NCBI RefSeq assembly: GCF_000092045.1
Contig: NC_007765.1
Coordinates: 434,001-498,000, forward strand
Direction of reading: 5' to 3'
Source of the DNA: Rhizobium etli CFN 42
GTDB taxonomy: Bacteria > Pseudomonadota > Alphaproteobacteria > Rhizobiales > Rhizobiaceae
DNA: 64,000 nucleotides
Position 1 is the stretch's first letter; every line of letters starts with the position of its first letter. The translations under genes and the position numbers were made by a program. Shown one piece after another: positions 26,906 through 35,714 of the stretch. The notes below the pieces were generated by a model that saw nothing but the letters and a program-made list of their open reading frames with translations, was not told where the DNA came from and searched no databases.

Positions 26906-27790
26906 TCACCCCATACGTTCGGAGGCGTAGCTCCCGGGGCTCGCCGGGAAGACGACGGTGCGGTTGCCGTTGATGAAGGTGCGGTGATGGATATGGGCGT
27001 GGATGGCCCGCGCCAGCACCTGGCTTTCGACATCGCGGCCGATCGAGACATAGTCCTCGGGCGACTGCGCATGGGTGATGCGGGCGGTGTCCTGCTCGAT
27101 GATCGGGCCTTCATCGAGATCGGCTGTGACGTAATGGGCGGTCGCACCGATCAGCTTGACGCCGCGCTGATAGGCCTGCTTGTAGGGATTGGCGCCCTTG
27201 AAGGACGGCAGGAAGGAGTGGTGGATGTTGATGATCCTGCCCGACATCTGCTTGCAGAGCTGGTCGGAGAGAACCTGCATGTAGCGGGCGAGCACGATCA
27301 GCTCGGTGCCGGTCTGCTCGACGAGGTCGACGAGCTGGGCTTCGGCCTGCGGCTTGTTCTCCTTGGTCACCTTGATGTGGTGGAAGGGGATGTCGTGGTT
27401 GACGACGACCTTCTGGTAGTCGAAATGGTTGGAGACGACGCCGACGATGTCGATCGGCAGCGCGCCGATCTTCCAGCGGTAGAGCAGGTCGTTGAGGCAA
27501 TGGCCGAAACGCGACACCATCAGCAGCACCTTCATGCGGCTCTCGCTGTCGTGGAAATCATAGTCCATCTCGAACGGCGCGGCGACGGCAGCAAAATCGG
27601 CGCTGATCGCGGAACCGGACAGGCCCTCTTCCGAAATGAAGCTGACGCGCATGAAGAACCTGCCGGTATCGAGGTCGTCGAACTGCGAGCTGTCGATGAT
27701 GTTGCAGCCCTTGTCGGCCAGATAGCTCGAAATCGCCGCAACGATGCCGCGCGTCGATTTGCAGGATACGGTGAGTATGAAGCTCTTCAT
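26906..27790 (-). CDS. purU: formyltetrahydrofolate deformylase (PurU)
   Basis: The product is 294 aa. An N-terminal ACT domain (SCKSTRGIVAAISSYLADKGCNI, residues about 8-30) is followed by a GART-like hydrolase domain with HNYDIPFHHIKVT-like NHDIPFHHIKVTKEN, then RIINIHHSFLPSFKG and GATAHYVTADLDEGPIIEQD, which holds the catalytic Asn/His/Asp set. It releases formate from 10-formyl-THF and recycles THF. In methylamine users it gives the formate that a dehydrogenase oxidises for energy; no formate dehydrogenase is in this window. It is coupled to folD. Confidence 0.96.
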   Translation of the reverse strand: MKSFILTVSCKSTRGIVAAISSYLADKGCNIIDSSQFDDLDTGRFFMRVSFISEEGLSGSAISADFAAVAAPFEMDYDFHDSESRMKVLLMVSRFGHCLNDLLYRWKIGALPIDIVGVVSNHFDYQKVVVNHDIPFHHIKVTKENKPQAEAQLVDLVEQTGTELIVLARYMQVLSDQLCKQMSGRIINIHHSFLPSFKGANPYKQAYQRGVKLIGATAHYVTADLDEGPIIEQDTARITHAQSPEDYVSIGRDVESQVLARAIHAHIHHRTFINGNRTVVFPASPGSYASERMG

Positions 27791-27878
27791 GCTGTCTCTT
27801 CCTTCGCCCTTTCAGGTATAAGAGTCCGGCCATGCCGAGCTGTCCAACCCGGCATGGCAAAGACGTCGGTCCGGCTGC

Positions 27879-29186
27879 TCAGATATCGAGCGTGCTGTCG
27901 CGTTCCCACTGGGTGAAATGCGAGCAGTAGGCATTCCATTCCAGGTGCTTGAGCTTGAGATAGGCGGAGGAAAACTCAGCCCCGATTGCCGCCTTCAAGC
28001 CTTCGTCGGCATCAAAGGCGCGCAGTGCATCGAGCAGGTTGAGTGGCAGGCGCGGCGCGTCCTTCACCAGGTGCCCCTCAGCATACATATCGATATCGTA
28101 ATGCTGGCCGGGGTCTGCCTGGCTGCGGATGCCCTCGAGGCCGGCTGCGATGATGATCGCCTGCAAGAGGTATGGATTGACCGCGCCGTCCGGCAGGCGC
28201 AGCTCGAAGCGCCCAGGCCCCGGCACGCGCACCATGTGAGTGCGGTTGTTGCCCGTCCATGTCACGGTGTTGGGCGACCAGGTGGCACCCGAGGTGGTGC
28301 GCGGCGCGTTGATGCGCTTGTAGGAATTGACCGTCGGATTGGTGATCGCGGCCAGCGCGGGGGCGTGCTTCATGATGCCGCCGAGAAAGGTTTTCCCCTG
28401 AGCCGAGAGCCCAAAGGCCATTTCCTTGTCCGCGAAGGCGTTTACCCTGCCATCGACGTCCCAGACCGAGATGTGCGCATGGCAACCGTTTCCGGTCAGG
28501 CCCTTGAAGGGCTTCGGCATGAAGGTAGCGCGAAGGCCGTGCTTTTCGGCGACCGACTTGACCATGAATTTGAAGAAGGAGTGCTTGTCGGCGGTCTTCA
28601 GGACATCGTCATATTCCCAGTTCATCTCGAACTGGCCGTTCGCATCCTCGTGATCGTTCTGATAGGGCTTCCAGCCGAGCTCCAGCATATAGTCGCAGAT
28701 CTCGGCGATGACATCATACCGACGCATCACGGCCTGCTGGTCGTAGCAAGGCTTCTCGGCGGTATCGAACTGGTCTGAAATCACCGAACCGTCAGCAGAG
28801 ATGAGAAAGAATTCGGGCTCCACGCCGGTCTTCACCCGGAGCCCTTCCTTCGCAGCTTCAGCCACCAGTCTTTTCAGCACGACACGCGGCGCCTGTTCGA
28901 CAGGCCGATCGTCCATGACGCAGTCGGCGGCGACCCATGCGACGTCTTTCTTCCAGGGCAATTGGATGACGGAGGAAGCATCGGGAACCGCAAACAAGTC
29001 GGGATGGGCCGGCGTCAGATCGAGCCACGTTGCAAAGCCTGCAAAGCCGGCGCCGTCCTTCTGCATGTCGGCGATGGCTTCTGCCGGGACCAGCTTGGCG
29101 CGTTGGCCGCCGAACAGGTCGGTATAGCTGATCATGAAATATTTGATGCTCTTGTCTCTCGCAAAAGCAGCAAGGTCCAGTGTCAT
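27879..29186 (-). CDS. gmaS: gamma-glutamylmethylamide synthetase (GmaS; type III glutamine synthetase GlnT)
   Basis: The product is 435 aa, shorter than housekeeping GlnA. Glutamine synthetase signatures are present: GVEPEFFLIS for the metal-binding Glu, QFEMNWEYDD, GNGCHAHISVWD, NAPRTTSGATWSPNT and the glutamate-binding RFELRLPDGAVNPYL. In rhizobia this gene was first named glnT; members in methylamine clusters ligate methylamine to glutamate with ATP to give gamma-glutamylmethylamide. Here it is directly followed by purU-folD and preceded by mgsABC, which use its product, so the methylamide role is preferred over ammonia assimilation. No adenylylation loop typical of GlnA is visible. Confidence 0.93.
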   Translation of the reverse strand: MTLDLAAFARDKSIKYFMISYTDLFGGQRAKLVPAEAIADMQKDGAGFAGFATWLDLTPAHPDLFAVPDASSVIQLPWKKDVAWVAADCVMDDRPVEQAPRVVLKRLVAEAAKEGLRVKTGVEPEFFLISADGSVISDQFDTAEKPCYDQQAVMRRYDVIAEICDYMLELGWKPYQNDHEDANGQFEMNWEYDDVLKTADKHSFFKFMVKSVAEKHGLRATFMPKPFKGLTGNGCHAHISVWDVDGRVNAFADKEMAFGLSAQGKTFLGGIMKHAPALAAITNPTVNSYKRINAPRTTSGATWSPNTVTWTGNNRTHMVRVPGPGRFELRLPDGAVNPYLLQAIIIAAGLEGIRSQADPGQHYDIDMYAEGHLVKDAPRLPLNLLDALRAFDADEGLKAAIGAEFSSAYLKLKHLEWNAYCSHFTQWERDSTLDI

Positions 29187-29266
29187 TCTCGTTCCCCTTT
29201 GGATTTCTTCGAGACACTTTGGTTATGGATATGAGACGGCCGGGACATGTGCCCGGCCGGTAGAAA

Positions 29267-30595
29267 TCAAAAGCCTCCCTTGCCGGGGATCCAGTTGGTG
29301 CCGGCGAGCGGCACCTGCGCCATAGCCGATGCCTCGATCGTCAGTGCGACGAGGTCTTCCGGCTCGAGGTTGTGCAGGTGGTTTTTGCCGCAGGCGCGCG
29401 CGATGGTCTGGGCTTCGAGCGTCATGACCTTGAGGTAGTTGGCAAGGCGGCGGCCGGCCGCAACCGGGTCGAGGCGTTTTGCCAGCTCCGGGTCCTGGGT
29501 GGTGATGCCCGCCGGATCCTTGCCTTCATGCCAGTCGTCATAGGCGCCGGCTGTCGTGCCGAGCTTCTGATATTCCTCTTCCCAGCGGGGATCGTTGTCG
29601 CCGATAGCGACGAGCGCCGCCGTGCCGATTGCGACAGCGTCGGCTCCGAGCGCCAGCGCCTTCGCCACGTCAGCGCCCGAGCGGATGCCGCCCGAGATGA
29701 TCAGCTGCACCTTTCGGTGCATGCCGAGATCCTGCAGCGCCTGGACGGCCGGACGAATGCAGGCGAGTGTCGGCATGCCGACATTCTCGATAAAGACATC
29801 CTGCGTCGCCGCCGTGCCGCCCTGCATGCCGTCGAGCACGACGACGTCGGCGCCGGCCTTCACGGCAAGCGCGGTGTCGTAATACGGGCGCGCGCCGCCG
29901 ACCTTGACGTAGATCGGCTTTTCCCAGTCAGTGATCTCGCGCAGTTCCATGATCTTGATTTCCAGATCGTCGGGGCCTGTCCAGTCGGGATGGCGGCAGG
30001 CCGAGCGCTGGTCGATGCCCTTCGGCAGATTGCGCATATTGGCGACGCGGTCGGAGATCTTCTGGCCGAGCAGCATGCCGCCGCCACCGGGCTTAGCGCC
30101 CTGGCCGACCACGACTTCGATCGCGTCGGCGCGGCGCAAGTCCCTAGGATTCATGCCGTAGCGGGAAGGCAGATACTGGTAGACCAGCGTCTGCGAATGG
30201 CCGCGTTCCTCATCCGTCATGCCGCCGTCGCCTGTCGTCGTCGACGTGCCGGCGATCGTTGCACCCCGGCCGAGCGCTTCCTTGGCGTTGCCGGACAGCG
30301 CACCGAAGCTCATGCCGGCAATGGTGATTGGGGTCTTCAGCGTGATCGGCTTCTTGGCGAAGCGCGAGCCGAGCACCACTGTCGTATCGCACTTCTCGCG
30401 GTAGCCTTCGAGCGGATAGCGCGAGATGGAGGCGCCGAGAAACAGCAGATCGTCGAAATGCGGAACCTTACGCTTGGTGCCGGCGCCGCGGATGTCATAG
30501 ATGCCCGTGGCCGCCGCGCGGCGGATTTCGGCGAGCGTATAGTCGTCGAAAGTCGCGGACTTGCGTGGCGGGGTATAGGGGTTGTGATAGCTCAT
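29267..30595 (-). CDS. mgsC: N-methylglutamate synthase subunit MgsC (GlxD; glutamate synthase FMN-domain protein)
   Basis: The product is 442 aa, corresponding to the FMN-binding synthase domain of GltB. Recognisable parts are PITIAGMSFGALSGNAKEAL, KPGGGGMLLGQKIS, and the FMN phosphate site GADVVVLDGMQGGTAATQD, then ISGGIRSGADVAKALALGAD. The GltB-type iron-sulfur cysteine cluster is reduced to one Cys (ARACGKNH near residue 414). With MgsA and MgsB it transfers a methylamine group from gamma-glutamylmethylamide, giving N-methylglutamate. In Sinorhizobium the same gene is called glxD. It is 14 bases downstream of mgsB. Confidence 0.92.
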   Translation of the reverse strand: MSYHNPYTPPRKSATFDDYTLAEIRRAAATGIYDIRGAGTKRKVPHFDDLLFLGASISRYPLEGYREKCDTTVVLGSRFAKKPITLKTPITIAGMSFGALSGNAKEALGRGATIAGTSTTTGDGGMTDEERGHSQTLVYQYLPSRYGMNPRDLRRADAIEVVVGQGAKPGGGGMLLGQKISDRVANMRNLPKGIDQRSACRHPDWTGPDDLEIKIMELREITDWEKPIYVKVGGARPYYDTALAVKAGADVVVLDGMQGGTAATQDVFIENVGMPTLACIRPAVQALQDLGMHRKVQLIISGGIRSGADVAKALALGADAVAIGTAALVAIGDNDPRWEEEYQKLGTTAGAYDDWHEGKDPAGITTQDPELAKRLDPVAAGRRLANYLKVMTLEAQTIARACGKNHLHNLEPEDLVALTIEASAMAQVPLAGTNWIPGKGGF

Positions 30596-30609
30596 GGGTG
30601 TCCCTCGCC

Positions 30610-31296
30610 TCAGTACGCATCTGCGTTGTCAATGTTGAAATTGTAGAGCTTGCGGGCCGAGCCGTAGCGCTTGAATTCTTCGGGCCTGACGTCCGTGACG
30701 CCGGCCTTTTCAAGCAGCTCGGCAAGCTTTTCCAGATGCTCCGGCCGCATCTCTTTCTCGATGCAATCGGAGCCGAGGCTCTTCACCTCACCGCGGACGA
30801 ACAGCTTGGCTTCGTAGAGCGAATCCCCGAGCGCATCGCCAGCGTCGCCAAGGACGACGAGATGGCCGGACTGGCCCATGAAGGCCGACATGTGGCCGAT
30901 GCTGCCATGAACGACGATGTCAATGCCTTTCATCGAAATGCCGCAGCGCGAAGCGGCATTGCCCTTGATGACGAGCAGGCCACCCCGGCCGGTCGCGCCG
31001 GCATACTGGCTGGCGTCGCCCTCGATGACGACGGTGCCGGACATCATGTTTTCGGCAACGCCCGGACCGGCGGACCCATGAACCGTGACCCTGCCGCCGT
31101 CATTCATGCCGGCGCAGTAGTATCCGACCGATCCTCGGACGGAGACCGTGACGGGGCTGTCGATGCCGACAGCGACGGCATGGCTGCCGCGCGGGTTGAT
31201 GACCTCGAATTCAGTGTCGTTGGCACCTTTGGAGAGAGCGTGTAGCGCGCGGTTCAGTTCGCGAAGAGGCGTGTTGGATAGATCGAATGTCGGCAT
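30610..31296 (-). CDS. mgsB: N-methylglutamate synthase subunit MgsB (GlxC; GltB C-terminal beta-helix domain)
   Basis: The product is 228 aa, homologous to the right-handed beta-helix (GXGXG) domain at the C-terminus of large glutamate synthase. It has successive turns such as SVRGSVGYYCAGMNDGG, VTVHGSAGPGVAENM, VIEGDASQYAGATGRGG and DIVVHGSIGHMSAFMG. The domain is structural and holds the amidotransferase and synthase parts together. It is one of three separate subunits (MgsA, B, C) that replace a single GltB-like chain in N-methylglutamate synthase. It lies 56 bases after mgsA. Confidence 0.92.
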   Translation of the reverse strand: MPTFDLSNTPLRELNRALHALSKGANDTEFEVINPRGSHAVAVGIDSPVTVSVRGSVGYYCAGMNDGGRVTVHGSAGPGVAENMMSGTVVIEGDASQYAGATGRGGLLVIKGNAASRCGISMKGIDIVVHGSIGHMSAFMGQSGHLVVLGDAGDALGDSLYEAKLFVRGEVKSLGSDCIEKEMRPEHLEKLAELLEKAGVTDVRPEEFKRYGSARKLYNFNIDNADAY

Positions 31297-31352
31297 TGAA
31301 TCCTCATTGGTCCGGGAGACGGTCCGCGCCGCCTCTTGGCTTTCAGCGCGCC

Positions 31353-32258
31353 TCAGGCGGCCTTGTCGTGATCCCAGAAGTAGACAGTTGCCGGCTCCGG
31401 CTCCCAGACGCGGGCATTCTCGATGCCGGGAAGATTGACCAGCGCGCGGTATTCCGAACCGAAGGCGACATATTGCTCGGTCTCGGCCATGACGGCGGGT
31501 TTGCAGGCGATCGGGTCGCGCACCACGCCGAAGCCGGATTTGGTGCCGACGACAAAGGTGAAGAAGCCGTCGAGGTCGTCGAGCGCGCCGGTCAGAGCCT
31601 GGCCGAGATCCTTGCCCTTCGCCATTTCGGCTGTCAGATAGGCGGCGGCGACTTCGGAATCGTTCTGCGTCTCGAAGGTCATGCCTTCTCGCACCAGTTC
31701 GCGGCGCAGGTTGTTGTGGTTAGACAGCGAGCCATTGTGCACGAGGCACTGGTCGGCGCCGGTCGAGAATGGATGGGCGCCGAGGGTGGTGACGGCGGAT
31801 TCCGTCGCCATGCGGGTATGGCCGATGCCGTGGGTTCCGCTCATTGCGCGGACGCCGAACCGCGCAACGACGTCTTTTGGGAGACCGATTTCCTTGTAGA
31901 TTTCGACGCTTTCACCTGAGCCCATAAGGCGGACTGCCGGGCGAATCCGTTCGAGCGCGTCGCGCACTGCTCCAAGCTTGGAGGCATCAAGCTCAATGAC
32001 CGCGTGCGTGCTCTTGATCCACACATGGGCTTTGATGCCGGCTTCCTCGAGGTCAGCGGCTAAGCCTTCGAAGTCCGCGCCTGGATTGCTGGACTGGATG
32101 GTGATTTTCGCCTTGCCCTCGGCAGAGCCGCCGTAGATCGCGATGCCGGCCGAGTCCGGTCCGCGATCCGTCATGGTGATCAGCATATCCGAGAGCAGGT
32201 TTCCGAGCTGAGGCTCAAGGCTCTTGTCCTTGAGGAACAATCCAACAATGCCGCACAT
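31353..32258 (-). CDS. mgsA: N-methylglutamate synthase subunit MgsA (GlxB; class II glutamine amidotransferase)
   Basis: The product is 301 aa. It begins MCGIVGLFLKD, with Cys2 exposed as the N-terminal nucleophile after Met removal. Class II (Ntn) amidotransferase motifs follow: MTDRGPDSAGIAIYG, GIGHTRMATESAVTTLGAHPF, CLVHNGSLSNHNNLR, and ETQNDSEVAAAYL. It hydrolyses the amide of gamma-glutamylmethylamide to pass methylamine to the synthase subunit. It is the first of the 11-gene minus-strand run. A pair of AAGGACT repeats 20 bases apart lies just upstream. Confidence 0.93.
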   Translation of the reverse strand: MCGIVGLFLKDKSLEPQLGNLLSDMLITMTDRGPDSAGIAIYGGSAEGKAKITIQSSNPGADFEGLAADLEEAGIKAHVWIKSTHAVIELDASKLGAVRDALERIRPAVRLMGSGESVEIYKEIGLPKDVVARFGVRAMSGTHGIGHTRMATESAVTTLGAHPFSTGADQCLVHNGSLSNHNNLRRELVREGMTFETQNDSEVAAAYLTAEMAKGKDLGQALTGALDDLDGFFTFVVGTKSGFGVVRDPIACKPAVMAETEQYVAFGSEYRALVNLPGIENARVWEPEPATVYFWDHDKAA

Positions 32259-32284
32259 AGGCTGTGCCTCCTTTCATGTTGAGA

Positions 32285-32311
32285 AAGGACTAGCAGGTCT
32301 ATGTAAGGACT
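32285..32311. promoter_or_regulatory. direct repeat AAGGACT x2 upstream of mgsA
   Basis: AAGGACT occurs at 32285-32291 and 32305-32311, exactly 20 bases apart (about two helical turns), 27-53 bases before the mgsA start. It is a candidate operator for one of the two adjacent regulators (XRE-cupin or GlxA type) at the head of the 11-gene run. Inferred from spacing and position only. Confidence 0.35.
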
Positions 32312-32347
32312 TCAACTGCCAGGAATAAATTTTTCTTCTAAGGCAAG

Positions 32348-33031
32348 TCAGCTTCGCGAGCTCTGTTGAGGATAGCTGATGATCGAGAGGTACTTGCTCG
32401 GCAGTTTTACCAGTTGCTCCGGCCCATGCGGCGCATCGGCGTCGAAGAACAGGCTGTCGCCCGGCTGCATCTGGAAAAGCTGGTCGCCGTGGCGGTAGAT
32501 GACCTCGCCTTCAAGCATGTAGAGAAACTCCATGCCCTCATGCTGAAAGGTCGGGAAAACATCGGAATCGGCCGTCAGCGTGATCAGATAGGGCTCGACG
32601 ATGACGCCGCTGGTGTTGTTGTCGATATGGCCGAGCAGATTATATTGGTGACCCGCGCGCGTGCCGCGCCGCTCGAGTTCGACGCCCTGCCCTGCCTTGA
32701 CGAAGACGGCATTGCGCGGCTCCTCGTAGCGGCGAAAAAAGGCTGTCAACGGAACGCCGAGCGCCCGCGACAGCGATTGCAGCGTCGTCAGCGATGGCGA
32801 GATGTTGCCATTCTCGATCTTCGATAACATGCCGAGCGAAATGCCGGTGGCGGCCGCCAGATCGGTGACCGTGATGCCGAGTTTTTTGCGGTAGGCGCGC
32901 ACCTCATGGCCGATCGCCATTTCGAGGTTGTTTTCCTTCGGCTCCCGGACAGCGTGCGGATCCTGCGAAAAAGGAGCGCGTCCGCCATGCGCCGGTTCCG
33001 GTTGCTTCTCCGCTTCCTGTTTGGATTTCAT
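32348..33031 (-). CDS. XRE-family regulator with C-terminal cupin domain
   Basis: The product is 227 aa. A helix-turn-helix at about residues 40-95 (EVRAYRKKLGITVTDLAAAT, then GISLGMLSKIENGNISPSL) is joined to a cupin sensor domain with FPTFQHEGMEFLYMLEGEV and MQPGDSLFFDADAPHG. I start it at 33031; the frame is open to 33130 but would overlap the glxA stop. This class senses small molecules in amine, amino acid and C1 pathways. It lies just upstream of mgsA on the same strand, so control of the methylamine genes is likely. Confidence 0.88.
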   Translation of the reverse strand: MKSKQEAEKQPEPAHGGRAPFSQDPHAVREPKENNLEMAIGHEVRAYRKKLGITVTDLAAATGISLGMLSKIENGNISPSLTTLQSLSRALGVPLTAFFRRYEEPRNAVFVKAGQGVELERRGTRAGHQYNLLGHIDNNTSGVIVEPYLITLTADSDVFPTFQHEGMEFLYMLEGEVIYRHGDQLFQMQPGDSLFFDADAPHGPEQLVKLPSKYLSIISYPQQSSRS

Positions 33032-33110
33032 AGATTTTCCGCTGCCGCCTTCTTTTTTGTCCGAGGCAATCCTATCGTGGTAGTGAAATTTCCTCAACCT
33101 TGAAGAAAGC

Positions 33111-34082
33111 TTAGTCTCGCCGCGCCTCACTCGGAGCCGTGCCGTAGACGGATCGGAACATGCGGGAAAAATGGCTCGGACTGGAAAAACCGGTGGCGAC
33201 CGCGATTTCCGAGATGGAAAGCGGGCTCTGCTTCAGCAGGCGTTGGCCATGCTGAAGCCTGATCCGGTGATACTGATCGAGAAAGGTCGTGCCGAGATGG
33301 GTTGAAAAGAGCCTGTCGAGGTGCCGCGGGGTGACACCAGCGATGCGCGCCATGGCGGCGCGGCCGAGCGGCATCTCGATCGTCTCTTCCATTCGCTCGA
33401 GAACGCTGAGAAGGCCGGGATGATGGACGCCGTAGCGCTCGGCGAGCGACGCGCGCTGCGGCGCGGCGGGCTCGTTGACTTCGGTGTGGAGATACCAATC
33501 GCTGACGCGGCGGGCGAAATCCGATCCCATGCGCTCGGCGATCAGCACATGCATCATATCGAGCGGCGCAATGCCGCCGCCGCAGGTGATGCGGTTGCCG
33601 TCGATCACGAAGCGCGCCTGGCGCGGCGTGAGATCTGGGAAGGATTCCAGAAGGGCAGCGGCATGCTCCCAATGGATGGTGAAGTCGCGGCCGGCAAGCA
33701 GACCGGCGGCGGCCATCAGATAGGGTCCGCCCGATATGCCGCCGATCCTGACACCTTCGCGTGACAATTGCCTCAGGCAGGCAAGCGCGCCCGGATATCG
33801 CCAGTTGCGCGGCGAGCCGCCGGCGCAGACGAAGACCGTGCCGAGGCCTGCCCCCCTTACGGGAAGAGATTCAGCCGGCACGGTGACGCCGGAGGAGGAA
33901 AGAGCCGGCGCACCGTCGGGCGAGAAGATCGACAGGCGATAGATCTCGCGCCCCGCCAGAAGGTTTGCCGCCCTGAGCGGCTCGGTCGCCGAGGCATAGG
34001 ACATCAGAGCGAATTCCGGAATCAGGATGAAGCCGATCTCCTGGACACTTCTGCTATCGGGCCTAGTTTCCGCTGAGGACAT
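33111..34082 (-). CDS. glxA: GlxA-family AraC-type transcriptional regulator
   Basis: The product is 323 aa. The N-terminal DJ-1/PfpI-like domain (residues about 15-190: GFILIPEFALMSYASATEPL, then GGISGGPYLMAAAGLL) lacks the catalytic Cys expected of an amidase. The C-terminus has two AraC helix-turn-helices (MARIAGVTPRHLDRLFSTHL and ISEIAVATGFSSPSHFSRMF). The family includes S. meliloti GlxA and the GbdR/SouR regulators of betaine, dimethylglycine and sarcosine catabolism. It is divergent from soxB and upstream of the XRE-cupin gene, so it probably activates soxBDAG and the mgs run in response to a methylated amino acid. Confidence 0.88.
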   Translation of the reverse strand: MSSAETRPDSRSVQEIGFILIPEFALMSYASATEPLRAANLLAGREIYRLSIFSPDGAPALSSSGVTVPAESLPVRGAGLGTVFVCAGGSPRNWRYPGALACLRQLSREGVRIGGISGGPYLMAAAGLLAGRDFTIHWEHAAALLESFPDLTPRQARFVIDGNRITCGGGIAPLDMMHVLIAERMGSDFARRVSDWYLHTEVNEPAAPQRASLAERYGVHHPGLLSVLERMEETIEMPLGRAAMARIAGVTPRHLDRLFSTHLGTTFLDQYHRIRLQHGQRLLKQSPLSISEIAVATGFSSPSHFSRMFRSVYGTAPSEARRD

Positions 34083-34169
34083 GTCTCTTTTCTAATCATT
34101 GAAGTCCCAATTGCGCAAGTCGATCCCTTCCCTTCTGTCATCATGCTGTCATTCTTTTCGGGTTGACCC

Positions 34170-35420
34170 ATGCGCTATTCCGTTCTTTCGATCTTTCTCA
34201 ACGGCCTTCGCGGCAACAAAGGCTGGGCGCCTGCCTGGCGCGACCCGGCACCGAAACCGCATTACGATGTCGTCATCGTCGGCGGCGGCGGTCACGGCCT
34301 TGCCACCGCCTATTATCTCGCCAAGGAATTCGGCATCACCAACGTCGCCGTGCTCGAAAAGGGCTATCTCGGCTCCGGCAATATCGGCCGGAACACGACG
34401 ATCATCCGCTCGAACTACCTGCTGCCGGGCAACAACCCTTTCTACGAGCTGTCGATGAAGCTCTGGGAAGGGCTGGAGCAGGACTTCAACTTCAACGCCA
34501 TGGTCTCGCAGCGCGGCGTGCTCAACCTCTTCCATTCCGATGTGCAGCGTGATGCCTATACGCGCCGCGGCAACGCCATGCGGCTGCACGGCGTCGATGC
34601 CGAGCTGCTCGACCGGCAGGCGGTGCGTAAAAAACTGCCCTTCCTCGATTTCGACAATGCGCGTTTCCCCGTGATGGGGGGCCTGTTCCATCCGCGCGGC
34701 GGCACGGTGCGCCACGATGCGGTCGCCTGGGGCTATGCCCGCGGCGCAGACAGTCACGGCGTCGACATCATCACCCACTGCGAAGTCACCGGCATCCGCC
34801 GCGAAAACGGTCAAGTCACCGGGGTTGAGACCAGCAGGGGCTTCATCGGCTGCGGCAAGCTGGCGCTGGCGGCGGCTGGCAATTCCACCGTCGTCGCCGA
34901 TATGGCCGGCCTTCGCCTGCCGATCGAAAGCCATGTGCTGCAGGCCTTCGTGTCCGAAGGGTTGAAACCCTTCATCGACAATGTCGTCACCTTCGGCGCC
35001 GGGCATTTTTACGTGTCCCAGTCGGACAAGGGCGGTCTCGTCTTCGGCGGCGATATTGACGGGTATAATTCCTATGCCCAGCGCGGCAATCTGGCGACGG
35101 TCGAGCATGTCGCCGAAGCCGGGATCGCGATGATCCCGTCGCTGTCGCGCGTGCGTTTTCTCCGTTCCTGGGGCGGAGTTATGGATATGAGCATGGACGG
35201 CTCGCCAATCATCGACCGCACCCATATCGGCAATCTCTATCTCAACGCCGGCTGGTGCTACGGCGGCTTCAAGGCCACGCCCGCCTCCGGCTTCTGCTAC
35301 GCCCATCTGATCGCCCGCAATACGCCGCATCAGACGGCCCGCGCCTTCCGGCTCGACCGTTTCGAGCGCGGCTATCAGATCGATGAAAAAGGCGTCGGCG
35401 CTCAGCCCAATCTGCACTGA
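34170..35420 (+). CDS. soxB: sarcosine oxidase beta-type subunit (SoxB; N-methylglutamate dehydrogenase MgdA)
   Basis: The product is 416 aa, a DAO-fold flavoprotein. The FAD motif VVIVGGGGHGLATAYYLA is at about residues 32-49, followed by LEKGYLGSGNIGRNTTIIRS as in SoxB. The end has LNAGWCYGGFKATPASG. Sarcosine oxidase and N-methylglutamate dehydrogenase share this subunit set. Because mgsABC and gmaS lie directly across the divergent region, N-methylglutamate is the more likely substrate, giving glutamate plus methylene-THF. It is the first gene of soxBDAG, 12 bases before soxD. Confidence 0.92.
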   Translation: MRYSVLSIFLNGLRGNKGWAPAWRDPAPKPHYDVVIVGGGGHGLATAYYLAKEFGITNVAVLEKGYLGSGNIGRNTTIIRSNYLLPGNNPFYELSMKLWEGLEQDFNFNAMVSQRGVLNLFHSDVQRDAYTRRGNAMRLHGVDAELLDRQAVRKKLPFLDFDNARFPVMGGLFHPRGGTVRHDAVAWGYARGADSHGVDIITHCEVTGIRRENGQVTGVETSRGFIGCGKLALAAAGNSTVVADMAGLRLPIESHVLQAFVSEGLKPFIDNVVTFGAGHFYVSQSDKGGLVFGGDIDGYNSYAQRGNLATVEHVAEAGIAMIPSLSRVRFLRSWGGVMDMSMDGSPIIDRTHIGNLYLNAGWCYGGFKATPASGFCYAHLIARNTPHQTARAFRLDRFERGYQIDEKGVGAQPNLH

Positions 35421-35432
35421 GGACATTCGACC

Positions 35433-35714
35433 ATGGCAAGCCTGATTTCATGTCCCCATTGCGGCCTCCGGCCCAAGGAGGAATTCTCAATCCGCGGCGA
35501 TGCGAACCTTGTCCGGCCGGCGCCGGATGCCGGCGCGGAGGTCTGGTACGACTATGTCTATCTGCGCGACAATCCGAAGGGCAGGCACAGCGAATACTGG
35601 CATCACTCCTCCGGATGCCGCCGCTGGCTGATCGTCGAGCGTGATACCGTCAGCCATGCCGTCCATGGCGTCAGGGATGCCGCCGGTTCGAAGCTCGGCG
35701 GAGAACCGGCATGA
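35433..35714 (+). CDS. soxD: sarcosine oxidase delta-type subunit (SoxD; MgdB)
   Basis: The product is 93 aa, the usual length. Zinc ligands are visible: CPHC at residues 7-10, and His plus Cys in WHHSSGCRRW near residue 60. SoxD holds a structural zinc at the subunit interface of heterotetrameric oxidases. Its stop codon overlaps the soxA start by four bases, giving translational coupling. Confidence 0.93.
   Translation: MASLISCPHCGLRPKEEFSIRGDANLVRPAPDAGAEVWYDYVYLRDNPKGRHSEYWHHSSGCRRWLIVERDTVSHAVHGVRDAAGSKLGGEPA

Noticed and set aside
25943..27916. 657-codon plus-strand open frame opposite folD and purU
   Set aside because: Runs across two well-supported genes and the gap between them; composition (Asp/Arg/Gly-rich) is typical of antisense translation in GC-rich DNA.
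33031..33130. N-terminal extension of the XRE-cupin regulator
   Set aside because: It would overlap the glxA stop codon region and adds a basic stretch with no similarity to the family; ATG at 33031 is preferred.
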